From Stichopus chloronotus (Eukaryota > Echinodermata > Holothuroidea > Aspidochirotida > Stichopodidae): a DNA stretch of 64,000 nt. The position numbers and the translations under genes were made by a program. Each line of letters starts with the position of its first letter. Within the stretch, counting starts at the first letter, position 1. The stretch spans positions 3,996,501 to 4,060,500 of the forward strand of contig CM037845.1 in assembly GCA_021234535.1 (NCBI GenBank), read 5' to 3'. Shown one piece after another: positions 33,383 through 43,778 of this stretch. The notes beneath the pieces were generated by a model that was not told where the DNA came from, ran no database searches, and saw only the letters and a program-made list of their open reading frames with translations.

Positions 33383-33694
33383 CCAGGAATTTTACGAGGG
33401 AGCCGATATGGGTTTGCAACTTGCACCAACACTGTTCAGAATTTACTCATTGGCGTCAGCTATAGAAGTGAGAGCAATTCTTCTATAGTAAAGGACGGGA
33501 TGGACCTTTTTGGCAATATTGACAAGGATATCGGACGGAACATCGGAGTTATCAGAAAGGCAATGGAGATATTGCAGTTGTGCCTATCCAGCAACCGAAT
33601 CGCAGATTTATTGCATTCCGAAAGTGACACCAAGGAAAGCTGCACAGGGAGAGGCTCTAATAAAAGCATGATAGACATTTTGAAAACTTCTTAA
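33383..33694 (+). other. Unassigned open frame, 103 codons, possible exon
   Basis: Open from just after TAA at 33380-33382 to TAA at 33692-33694. The translation is balanced in composition (contains NTVQNLLIGVSYRSESN, DLFGNIDKDIGRNIG, MEILQLCLSSNRIADLL). It is not low complexity and not antisense to anything recognised. I do not recognise the family. It may be a transposon or gene remnant, or chance. Confidence 0.15.
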
Positions 33695-33699
33695 AACAA

Positions 33700-35060
33700 A
33701 ACACCTTCAGAAAAGAAAGAGTATATAAAGAAAGAGTATCTTATACATAAAAAGAGAGTACAGTCAGAAAAATTAATTTCGAGACGTCAGTTTCATGAAG
33801 CACCAGCTTTCAAGGTAAGAAATTGTAAATTTCGGTTTAGTGTTTTTTTTTTTTTTTTGCGTTATATTTCATTATTATCGGCATACTGACTGAATGTTCA
33901 GATTGTAGCCTGGAGAATAGTCAGGGCACGTAAAGGGATGCCTGCGTTAAGGGTATCGCTCGGATAAGATTTGCAGTGAATTTGGACTTCCCGGTTGGAG
34001 AAAGAAAGAGTCTAGTTAAATCGTAGGTTGAGTATTGGCATTTTGTGCCTGATACCGGTGTGCAACGCTTTATCAAAAGCTTGTTTTCGACATGTAGGAA
34101 AAAAGCAGTTGTAGAAGAATATTTCATAAGCCCAATGTGAATTCCGGACAGCCAAAAAGTCTGATTCATGTTAGATTCATCTTGGCGAAAAAAAGTATAT
34201 GTTTTGTTCCAAGTGGGTCGTTGTGCGATTGTCGATTATTCCTAGGATTTTTACAAGAGGTGGGGGTAAACTGTAAGAAGTTGTGCTGTCTAGTACGATC
34301 TTTACTGACTTACTGATTTGAATTAATACCATTTTGGCCAAATTCCTGAGGGGTGGTTTGAAAATAACGTAAACGTATCTATGAAGTGCATTAGAAAGTG
34401 AGAATATGGGAAGACGGGGGTAAATGTCAGGAATTTGATGCATCATATTATGTCCAAGGGATGAGGAGGTCTTAAATCTAAAGATGTCAGCGTTCAATTT
34501 GTTTAAATGTAGTAAAATATTTTCATGTAAATCTCAAAAATGGAAACTAAAAGGTTCTAGTTCATTTATTTATTTTTATTGTCAAGGTGGTTATCTCATC
34601 CCTCTTCGTAGTATAATTGCGAGGATATCCTGGACTCCATTGAGCTGTTATAGTGAATTGACACTTAAAATGGTTGAGCATTTTGGGCGTCCGAGTTTAC
34701 AGCATTTGCCATAAGTTTACCGTCTGTTTTTGTTTCAAGGAGCAGTGACTTTTGAAGTACTGAAAAAAGGTTTTGGTAACCTGCTCGCAATAAACGTTAA
34801 TGAAATTAATTCGGTTATTGTGGTGAAGGGAATTAAGTTGCTTGGATGCAAACTTGGATTGGTAAGGTATTCAGTCTGTTTTACGTAATAATGATTCAAT
34901 TATTTATTTCCGTGCGGTTTAGTATCATGCTCTTAGGAGAAAGAAACGAGAAAATTGTCACTGAGTAGCCAACTTTGCAAGTCAAAAACTTAATTAAAGT
35001 CTCTTTTTTCCTTCCCAATAGTATAAATTAAGATTTTAAGACGTTAAAATTCTACTTGTT
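33700..35060. other. Intergenic, no recognisable gene
   Basis: Two neighbouring minus-strand frames (34497-34177 and 34169-33921) of ordinary composition match no family I know. A T run sits at about 33.84 kb. Confidence 0.3.
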
Positions 35061-35064
35061 AGGT

Positions 35065-36535
35065 ACGGTGTGTTGTATAGGTCGCCTACTTCAACCACCC
35101 AACAGTTTCACCACTGGTAGCAATTGCAATTACTATAACGAACGATTGAGTTGACAGTTATGTCACTCACAAGTTGAAGTATTAAATTTAGTTGCAAGAG
35201 GTCAATTATTTTGTTCCATTTTTTACCATTTATCTTTGTTAAGTCCTTCTATAAACTCCAAAATCAGATCACAAGACGTTATTACAGGCAAGTGCTAACG
35301 CAAAATAATTAAAAACGTACAAATGGCTACTTTCTACGTTATTATAAACGTTTTATTAGTTATTTACTTTTTTATTAAGAGCGGACTCATCAATCTTTCA
35401 AATAAAACATTTGTTTACGTAGGAGATGCAGTTTCTAATGAATACTCATGAATTGTTTTTTCTTTAAAAAGTTTTTTATTTAAATCGACCGAATCCAATT
35501 GACCAATAAAACATTTTCAGGGGGAGGGGTTAAAAGGCACGATTTGGCAATCACCAGAACTCACGATATAGCTGAATTGAGGTGACTTTTATGTCACTTC
35601 CAAGTTACCATACTCTGACCATGAAGTCTTCAGTTTAGTTGCAAGAGGTGAATATTTTGTTCCCTTTTATACCATTTGTTTTTGTAATCATGTCCTTCTA
35701 TTAATTCCCAAATCAGGGCACAAGACGTTATTACAATCAAGTGCTGACATAAAATATTTTAAAACGTGAATATCGCACCTTCAGATGTTTTAAGTAAGGT
35801 TTTCTTAGTTTACATGATCAAGACGACTAAACCCCACCCCTTAAACAAGGACTTTTTTCATGGCTCCAATTAGGGTTTTGTAAATGAATAGTTTCCCATT
35901 ATACGATCAAACCGTTTCTATATTTCATGTAATCATGTTTTGATAGGAAAGGTCTCAATAAAAACAGAAGCCTCGGAGACGTAAGTCTCCGAGGCTTCTG
36001 TTTTTATTGAGACCAAATTCATCTATCTTTAAAATGAAACATTTGTTTGCAGCGAAGAAGCAGTTTGTAATGAATATTCATCAGTTGTTTTTTCTTTAAA
36101 GGTTTTTTTTTTTTCAATAGACCGTATCAATAAAACCTTTTAAAGGGGGGGGGGGGGGCTTATTTGGCACGAACAATATGTGACTATTGTCCTCGTTTCA
36201 TGGTGAACTGATTGTCAAAGGAGTGCAGAATGAATAGACGCTTGCAAACAATAGCAGCACACAGTAAAGGTGGCCTGTTTTGAGGTACAATTAACTCAAA
36301 CGGACAGAAATTTACAAATACTGTTTTGTAATTTTTATGTATTTGAGTAATAATTATAGGTGTTGAATGAAGTAAAAGGAAAGACATCTACAATAGGCTT
36401 TATGAAAAGTCCCTGTAGCTGAAAGGTTCAACTACCATCGTGCACATACACTACAGGAAAGACGTTAGAGTTAAACTTGTAAGCTTTCCTATAAGTACGG
36501 CGTGTTTTACAGGTCGCGTACTTCAACCACCCAAC
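35065..36535. repeat. Mosaic of diverged duplicated segments
   Basis: Three blocks occur twice. Block 1, TACGGTGTGTTGTATAGGTC...CCTACTTCAACCACCCAAC, is at about 35065-35103 and again at about 36497-36534. Block 2, TTTAGTTGCAAGAGGT...TTTTGTTCC...CACAAGACGTTATTACA, is at about 35187-35320 and 35633-35770. Block 3, ATCTTTCAAATAAAACATTTGTTTAC...CAGTTTCTAATGAATA...TTGTTTTTTCTTTAAA, is at about 35393-35530 and 36021-36150. Order and spacing indicate an old tandem duplication later rearranged, possibly of a transposon. Confidence 0.65.
35951..36014. repeat. Perfect palindrome: 30-bp arms, 4-bp loop
   Basis: The left arm 35951-35980 begins GGTCTCAATAAAAACAGAAG. The loop is GTAA at 35981-35984, and 35985-36014 is the exact reverse complement of the left arm. 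Each strand carries AATAAA near one end of the hairpin. No mismatch in 30 bp, while the surrounding duplicated sequence is well diverged, so the palindrome is recent or maintained. Confidence 0.95.
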
Positions 36536-36539
36536 CCCT

Positions 36540-37335
36540 TAGCTGTTGCAAAATGTTTAACATATTCAAACACACCTATGTTTAATTTTAGTAATAATCT
36601 GTAGTAATAATTCTAGGTGTTGAATAAAGTAATAGGAAAGACTCTGAATGTTCCGATAACTCGTTATCAATTCTTTTTTATTCTTTCAATTGGAAGTTCT
36701 TAGTGCTCACTACCAATGAGTCGTAGAGCTATTAGTTTTATATAATCCCTTAATGTGATATTCTATTTTTATTAATTAATACATGTCTTCTTAATCATGA
36801 AATAATTCTGAAATAAATCTGAAATTGTGGTTGATAACGAAATAGACTGTCAAGATAAAATTCTATTCTATGTCCCGGTAAGAATGTCTACAACTCATCA
36901 GTAATGGTAAAAACGTGTGAGTGTGCCGTTCAGAATACCTCCGATTCGTTGACACTTTTAAGACTTTCCTTTCGTCCTTTATATAGGTGGATACACTGTC
37001 ACAAGTTTCTGTTCTACAGTACTATACGGAAAATGTGTATTTAATACAATCTTCAAATGTTTCGAATTATAAAGACATCATTACAATGCCTGCAGTTGCA
37101 ATTTCTTTTGATAATGCTTTACAGTATGTTCCTGTTGGTTAGTGCGTAATTCCCGTAGTTTTCTGCAAGTGGCTGATAGCAGAGTTCAAAAGAGGGCTCT
37201 GTTAGAAAGCAAATTGACCTCTTTGACAGTTGACCAGGCAGATCCTGTTAGGAAGATATATAATAAAAAGTTGTACAAATGCTCGCGTCACATAAAGTGT
37301 GTAAATGTGCCTACTGGAGGTATTTTGATGTGCTG
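36540..37335. other. Intergenic, no recognisable gene
   Basis: AT-rich. A 64-codon plus-strand frame at 37142-37336 (contains VADSRVQKRALLESKLTS) has a protein-like look but no recognised family and no supporting exon. Confidence 0.25.
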
Positions 37336-37339
37336 AGTT

Positions 37340-37700
37340 CAAAAATTGCCGTAAACTTTCTCAAACACTTCAAATCAATCCGTTAGAACATTCCGCATGT
37401 CAAAATTGTCCATGTATACTCAATTTCAGTACCACAGATCAACTTGAACCCAAGACAGGGAATTTCACCATTTCGCATAGCGGCCATTTTGGAATTCAAA
37501 ATGGCTACCATCAAGTTTGTTACAAATGTGAAATAAAGTTTTGATTATTCAGCATGTCAAAATGCCTATGTACCAAATTTCACGGCGAAATATCATGTGG
37601 AAGCCCAAATAGTAAGTTCAATATTTCGTCAATGGTGGCCGACTCGTTATGCAGTCATTTTGAATCTGGCATTTTTTATTCAGAATGTCCAGATACCCCA
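37340..37700 (+). repeat. Two-unit degenerate repeat, about 180 bp
   Basis: Both units contain GCATGTCAAAAT(TG)TCC/GCCTATGTA and A(A)TTTCA, followed by a GGCCATTTTGGAATTCAAAATGG-like segment and TATTCAG. The second unit is more decayed. Confidence 0.4.
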
Positions 37701-39020
37701 ATATATAAATTTTAAACATTGTCTGCTAGTAGTGAACATCCTTTTCACGAATCTTACCCACAATAATCATGTTTACAGTTCGAGTGCCCAAATTCGATTA
37801 ACAATGTTCTATTTTGGTTTACAATTGATTACCCATACCATGAAGTAGTGAGTGCTGCTATGCCACAAAGGTATGTCCTGATAAGGACTCACAAATAGTT
37901 CGCCAGACCTCGTAGGTATATGTGGAACTCGTAAAAAGGACCGATAAGGAATGTCCGGGGGCCATAATTATTACATTGTGCAAAACAAGAAAATTTGAAG
38001 CAATTATACGTGACAATATTGAGGGTTTATCCATATTGGTAAGTTCTATGGTGTCAGTGCCTTTGCTTGATATGGACGAATGGGGCTATACTGACATTCC
38101 TTTATGTTTTCATTTTATATAGCGTGCTGCTGAATGGGGTATTATTCAATTCTTAAAATAGACTCACAATACAGTTAATTAATCAATATTTGCCGGTATT
38201 GGTTATATTTGCAGCAAGCATGCCACATGTGCTGGTATCAATCACCTTCTGCCTCTGGGGTCAGTCAGGTCAGAGAGTGCTAGTCAGCTTGCTATTTAGA
38301 CAATAACTCCCTGTGTGAAGGTTCCAATTGACGGTCATTAACATTCCTCTTTGGATTCAATTTTTGTTTTTAAAAAAAGGCTGAGAAAAAAAGGATTTCA
38401 AAGATTACTTCTGCTTTAGCTTTAGCCAGTTTTGGATGAAGAGCATTGCATGCTGCATTTTAGTTCAGATACGTACTCTGGTAGTGGAGTAACTATTTTG
38501 GGATGTGATCAATTGTAGATTACCCTTTGTTAAGACTAAATGACTGCAGTTAAAATAATCTCCACAGAGCACATCGGGGTCTTTTTCAAATAAGTTTATA
38601 GTAAATAAAGATGGAGATGGCTCCCATCTTTCCTGTGGGGAAACGTTCCTGCCTGCTACTCTTATGGTCAATCTCAGACCAGCCTGTACAGAGGCTTAAG
38701 GGCCTGTTGCGAAGAATTCCTTTTCTCCATGGGTTAGTCGGTCGGTCTGTCTGTCATAAGAGAAGGCGACGGGGGGGGGGGGGCGGTGTCCAGGGTATTG
38801 CTAGCCACTGGATTGAAAATTAACATTACAATGACAACATTACTTGCTATCAATATTCCAACGTGTCATCCTTGGGTGTGCCTAATTGATTGTAAACACA
38901 ATTGTATAAATTTCCAGAACTGTATTATCTCGAGGATCTGCTTGATTGCTGAAAAGTTTCAAGGGCATCGAAGCAGTATTCCATCATTTGATGACAGTTT
39001 ATTCGTGCAGAAAAGGAAAA
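37701..39020. other. Intergenic, no recognisable gene
   Basis: A 13-base G run at 38771-38783; nothing else recognised. Confidence 0.3.
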
Positions 39021-39272
39021 CACTGAAGCTAACAATATAGATGCAACAAAGATAACAGATGGAGCAAATTCTCTTTGGCATTGCCATTTTGAAAGATGCA
39101 GATTTCTTTGCACAATAGAGAAACTGAAGCTAACAATACAGATTCATCATGGACAACAGATGGAGAAAAGAATGCTGATGGAGCAAATTCTCTTCCATAT
39201 TGTCATCTTGAAAGATGCAGATTTCTGCATCATCTTGAAAGATGCAGATTTCTTTGCACAGTGGAGAAATAA
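39021..39272. repeat. Local tandem duplication with nested second duplication
   Basis: Unit ACTGAAGCTAACAATA...AACAGATGGAG...GGAGCAAATTCTCTT...TTGAAAGATGCAGATTTCTTTGCACA occurs twice. Within the second copy CATCTTGAAAGATGCAGATTTC is itself doubled. Confidence 0.85.
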
Positions 39273-42200
39273 TAACTAGTGAGAAATAATCATAATTGTA
39301 CATGTAAAATTATATTTAAAACATTCACATTAATATTAACAGTATCCACAGAAGAATACATAACAAGCTTCCAGGGTTCATGCAACCAAATATAAACCTC
39401 TTAAATAGCACATTTTGTGCCATCATATCAATTTTCATTTAACATATAATGTCACTAAGGTAACCAGCTGGCAATACTATTGTTTATTCGAAAGGACATC
39501 ATGTAATTCAGAACTTTACAATGTTATCTCACATCTATAGCTCCTAGAAACTTTGAAAAGTAATTATTGTCCACTTTCAGGCCATGTTTAGTTTTCAGAC
39601 AGCTGGGCATTGAGTGAAATTCTCTGCATAAGGAAAGAGTCACTTAAAGCTTTTAAAATGATTGCTGATAATAAATTTGAGTATGAATCATACAAAAAAC
39701 GAGTTGTTTGAGCATTTAAAAATAGTACTGGAGATACCTGTTTTGTAATTCTACAAGTACTAACTATTAGGAGAGTAATACCACAGGACATTCTCAGACA
39801 ATTTCTCATGTACCTAATGATCCTACCATGAAAGACAAATGCTAACAATTTCGGACATACTACCCTCTCTAGTATGGCATGTAGTTACCCTGTCTTGGCA
39901 GTGTGAATGTACCACAATGTTTTACAAAGCTTTAGTTATACATCCAAACACTTCAAAAGAGAGAAAAGGAGAGAGAGAAGCAGCACACTTGTTATCGCAG
40001 ATGACACTTTTCTTTTAGAAAGGGTTTCTGCAAACTTTAGCCTCAATGTCTAAAACGTTTACATTTCAAGGTTGTTTATGTTACAAGGAAAAGGCAAGGA
40101 AAAAAAGGACATAATAAGCCTTCACAAAGCATCTTAGTAACTAATATCAATATATATTGCAAAACAGGAAACTTTATCAAGAGAAAACATAATGCTGATG
40201 TATGAATTAATTACTCAAATATCTCTGATAATTTGTACATTTATAAATCCAACATTCCCTTCTTTGATTCATTTTAAACAATAATTACCACGTCCATGAA
40301 GTACCAAATGAGATATACAAAGCCATGTTAGAATGGCATGCTTATATATACTAAGTTTAATACACTTGTTTAGGTTGAGATAATGACTTTGTATAATAAT
40401 AATAAATGAATAAATGTTATGACTTTCTCAATCTATTCAGAACACCGTATTAGACAATCTGTCATTATAAAACTGAATTTTGGTGGAGACATTGGCCCCA
40501 CTGACTTGACATGCCAGCACATGTGAATTTTGAAAAATTCTTAAAAAGCTGTTTTAGACTTTCCTCTGTGTTTTAATATGAAAGTTTGTGAAGATATTGG
40601 CTGATGTCAGTGGCATATGTATTGGGAAGGGGCACCAGATTTATGAGGGTTAAATATATTGATATTTAAGAAATGGCAGTGTCTTTTTGCGACATAGGCC
40701 CATCGACAGGCCTCCCTGAAATTCTACCTAAGACCCTGGCTTATGCTCACTTGACACATCTGTGAAATTTGGCTTATTTCCTTCACTCACCTCAAGTTTC
40801 TGTGCTGTGTTGGGACATACCAACATATGGTCACTCAACATATCAGGAGGGGTGGTCAAAAACACATCAAACCTTTTAAAATAATTTGATTTTTGTTGCA
40901 GTATCAGGCTATCTGACCATCTTCCAAGCCTCCTCAATGTGATATCATACTGTACCTGCTGTCCATAAATGGTCAGCTACGTGAACATAAAACTTCTGTC
41001 AAACTATAAGGTTGTTGTGAAGTCAAAATACATTTTGCATTTTCCATGTTAATAAAATACCATGTATCTTAAATACGGGCAAGACGGTGCAGTGTGTTTA
41101 ATTTGGCATACATGCTGAATTTTGTCACACGTACAATGATGCATGTTAGTGAAACTTTGGATCCAGGTAGAAATTTCAGCACCACCTCAGGACATCGTCT
41201 GTCCAATGAGATGTGCAAACCCCAGTGAATAATTTCTTCAGTGTTTACCTACACCATAATACGACATATTTACAAATATCACAGAAGATTTACTCATCAG
41301 CTATAAAAAAAAATCACAGTATTTCAACTTTTGGCAAGAATATGTATGAAGTTACATCCCTTGTAATGTAGTAATACTCGTAATATAATAATATGACTAT
41401 TGATTTTTTATACACATTTTTAACAATATTTCAGGGAAGTTAATCAAGTTTTAAGCAGAGTCACACTCCAAATACTTTTTGGGTGTCATGAACATTATCA
41501 TGCAGCAAGGTATCTAAACTAAAAAAAAAAATCAAAAATGGAAGTACACGTATTGCAGACATTTGACGTTAACTGTAATAACCTTTCACACTACTTTGTA
41601 GGTCAATATATTTAAAAGGAAATAGAATTTGACTGATATTTACAATAAAAATTTAAATAATACAAGATGGAAGCTGCAAACATTCACTTGTGTAGATACG
41701 TTTGTTTTACTGTTTGAACTAAAGTTTGCCAATTATTAAAAAAAAAAAAAAAAAAAAAAAGAAGTTGACTGCAGAGCAGACTTTCACGCTCCACACTAGC
41801 CACTGATATGTTTATCATGTATAATGTTTGCAATAGACTTTGTGACCTTACAGTTGTACTCACATGGCATGACGTTTATATTCTTTTCCAAGCTTTGACA
41901 CATTCAGCTTTGCTGAAGGTGCTTATATCACGGAAAACCGTCCATGCTTGCACACCAGGCTACAATTTTGAGATGATATATGTCAAAAGAAAGACTGAAT
42001 TGATAGTGGTATCTGTGGGGGAAAAACGAATGTTGACAAATAGCTAAATATTTTTTACTACTGTGGCATATCTAGAGATTTGAACATGAGGCTCCTCCAA
42101 CTGACTTTTCTAAAGGTAACTTCATGATGTGGTCTCTTCTTTCAACAACACAGATGGATAGTAATCTCACAAACTTTTTTGGTTTCCTGTTCATTATTAC

Positions 42201-43086
42201 CATTTGTGGAAATCTTCCCCTGGGCGATTCCCACCTGGAAAATCCCCCACTTGGACAATTTTGCCTTCACCTCAGATAGTCATCACCTGCACTAAACTTA
42301 ACTCTAACACTTTCCTTGGAAGAATTCGTCAGGGGAGAGTTGTCTGAGGAGGCACCCTCTTGGTTTGGAAAACCCCACGAAATTGTCTGGGGGAAAGGGG
42401 GGTTGTCACTCATGGTAACTTGACTTCTTCATCTTACATCCACTCTTTTGTATCAATTGTGATTTTATCTAGATATCACCCAACTGTGTAAAAGAACAAG
42501 ATGTTCAACACACTTTCATTCTGCTTGACCCCAAATAACCGTTGACTTTCATACAAACAAAAGGATGCTATGGTTCAGTGAGGGACTAAATAAAATAAAT
42601 ATAAAGTCTCTCCATGCTAATTTAAGTTAAAATTTCTATGAACTTAACAATGCCCAATAATGCACTTCTGAGTTTAAGGTAACTAAACACAATACATGAA
42701 GTTGCTATGGGTAAGAAAGAAGCTTGTCAAATGCTTTGCATTAAAGTAGAATTAGCAATTAACGATTTCACAATACCAAGTACAAAATTCAGCGATACAA
42801 GTTACACATACATACTCACTTGTGTTGTGAGTAAACAAATTCCAACAGTCTCAATGTTTCAAAACCAAAGTCAATGATAAGGAACAATAACACATTGTTA
42901 CAATTGAGGATCTTACATGCAACAGATGTTATGTTAAGAGCTGAGATCAAGTACTGAAAGCTATTACTGCAGTAGATGGTTAAATCTTGGAACACTCACA
43001 GTTAACTTCAGTGTCCTTTGTGCTGAAATCATGAGACAGGCCTTTCATCTTTCCAACTGGTATCACGTGGGAATGATTCACGCCTA
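39273..43086. other. Region 3' of gene B; may hold its 3' untranslated region
   Basis: No recognisable gene. A 23-base A run at 41738-41760 could be an old retroposon tail, but no element body was identified 5' of it. Two C-rich/G-rich segments near 42.2 and 42.38 kb are loosely complementary. Confidence 0.3.
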
Positions 43087-43778
43087 TTACTCTGGCAGTG
43101 GTGCCGATGGTATTGCTGGATTCATCTGCTCACTCTGTGGATTATCCTGTTGCGGGTACATCTCTTTTTGAGTACCTGGAGGTGAATAGATCCCTGCCTG
43201 AGTACCAAGAAGAGGGTGCATCTCTGGTTGAGCACCCATTGATAATGGATCAGTTGCAGGATGGTTGGGATGAACTGGTTGCGACGGATAAGGAGCAACA
43301 CCTGGTTGTGATGGGTAAGGAGCGGCGCCTGGTTGTGATGAGTAAGGAGTCGCACCTGGTTGTGATGGGTAAGGAGCAGCACCTGGTTGTGATGGGTACA
43401 TAGCAACACCTGGTTGTCTTGGATAAGGAGGAGCACCTGGTTGAGCTGGGTAGGGAGCAAAGGCTGGTTGTGCTGGGTAAGAAGGAACACCCTGTTGTGT
43501 GGGATAAGACTGTTGTGGGTAATTTTGTGGTGGATACGCAGGATTGGATACCACATCTTTGTATTTTGGTGGATCATCCGTTTCTGCAGTCTGGTTTTTT
43601 AAGGCTTGCATAGGTACTGGCTGTGCATTGTTCGGTTGAGGAGGAGGATAACCACCATTTCCTGCTCTCCGCTGCCTGCTCCTCGCCTTCCTTATCGCGG
43701 CGACGCAGATGCAGCAGCAACAGGTGCCGATCAGTATGATCACAACTACCGTAATGATGATCCCGATGACCGACTCAC
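43087..43778 (-). CDS. Gene B exon: transmembrane helix, Cys cluster and Pro/Tyr-rich tail
   Basis: Acceptor CATTTTGTGTAG; phase 1. After GES comes a helix VIGIIITVVVIILIGT running into CCCCIC, then a basic patch (RKARSRQRR) that sets the tail in the cytosol. The cysteines at the inner membrane face are likely palmitoylation sites (inference). The tail then has a PPPQP stretch, PPKY (PPxY, encoded by 43561-43572), SNPAY (NPxY, 43534-43545), NYPQQ, and eight 9-residue repeats of the form YPSQPGAAP (43264-43479), ending in an acidic/Pro region and TAA. Repeats of this composition are known from annexin A7/A11 N-termini and cephalopod rhodopsin tails and are often disordered. Confidence 0.88.

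Noticed and set aside
33921..34497. Two neighbouring minus-strand frames (82 and 106 codons)
   Set aside because: Considered as reverse transcriptase or gene remnants but no motif could be found on either strand.
43098..43403. Other-frame readings of the Pro/Tyr-rich exon (plus and minus)
   Set aside because: Shadows of the 27-bp coding repeat; only the frame with TM helix, acceptor and phase match was kept.
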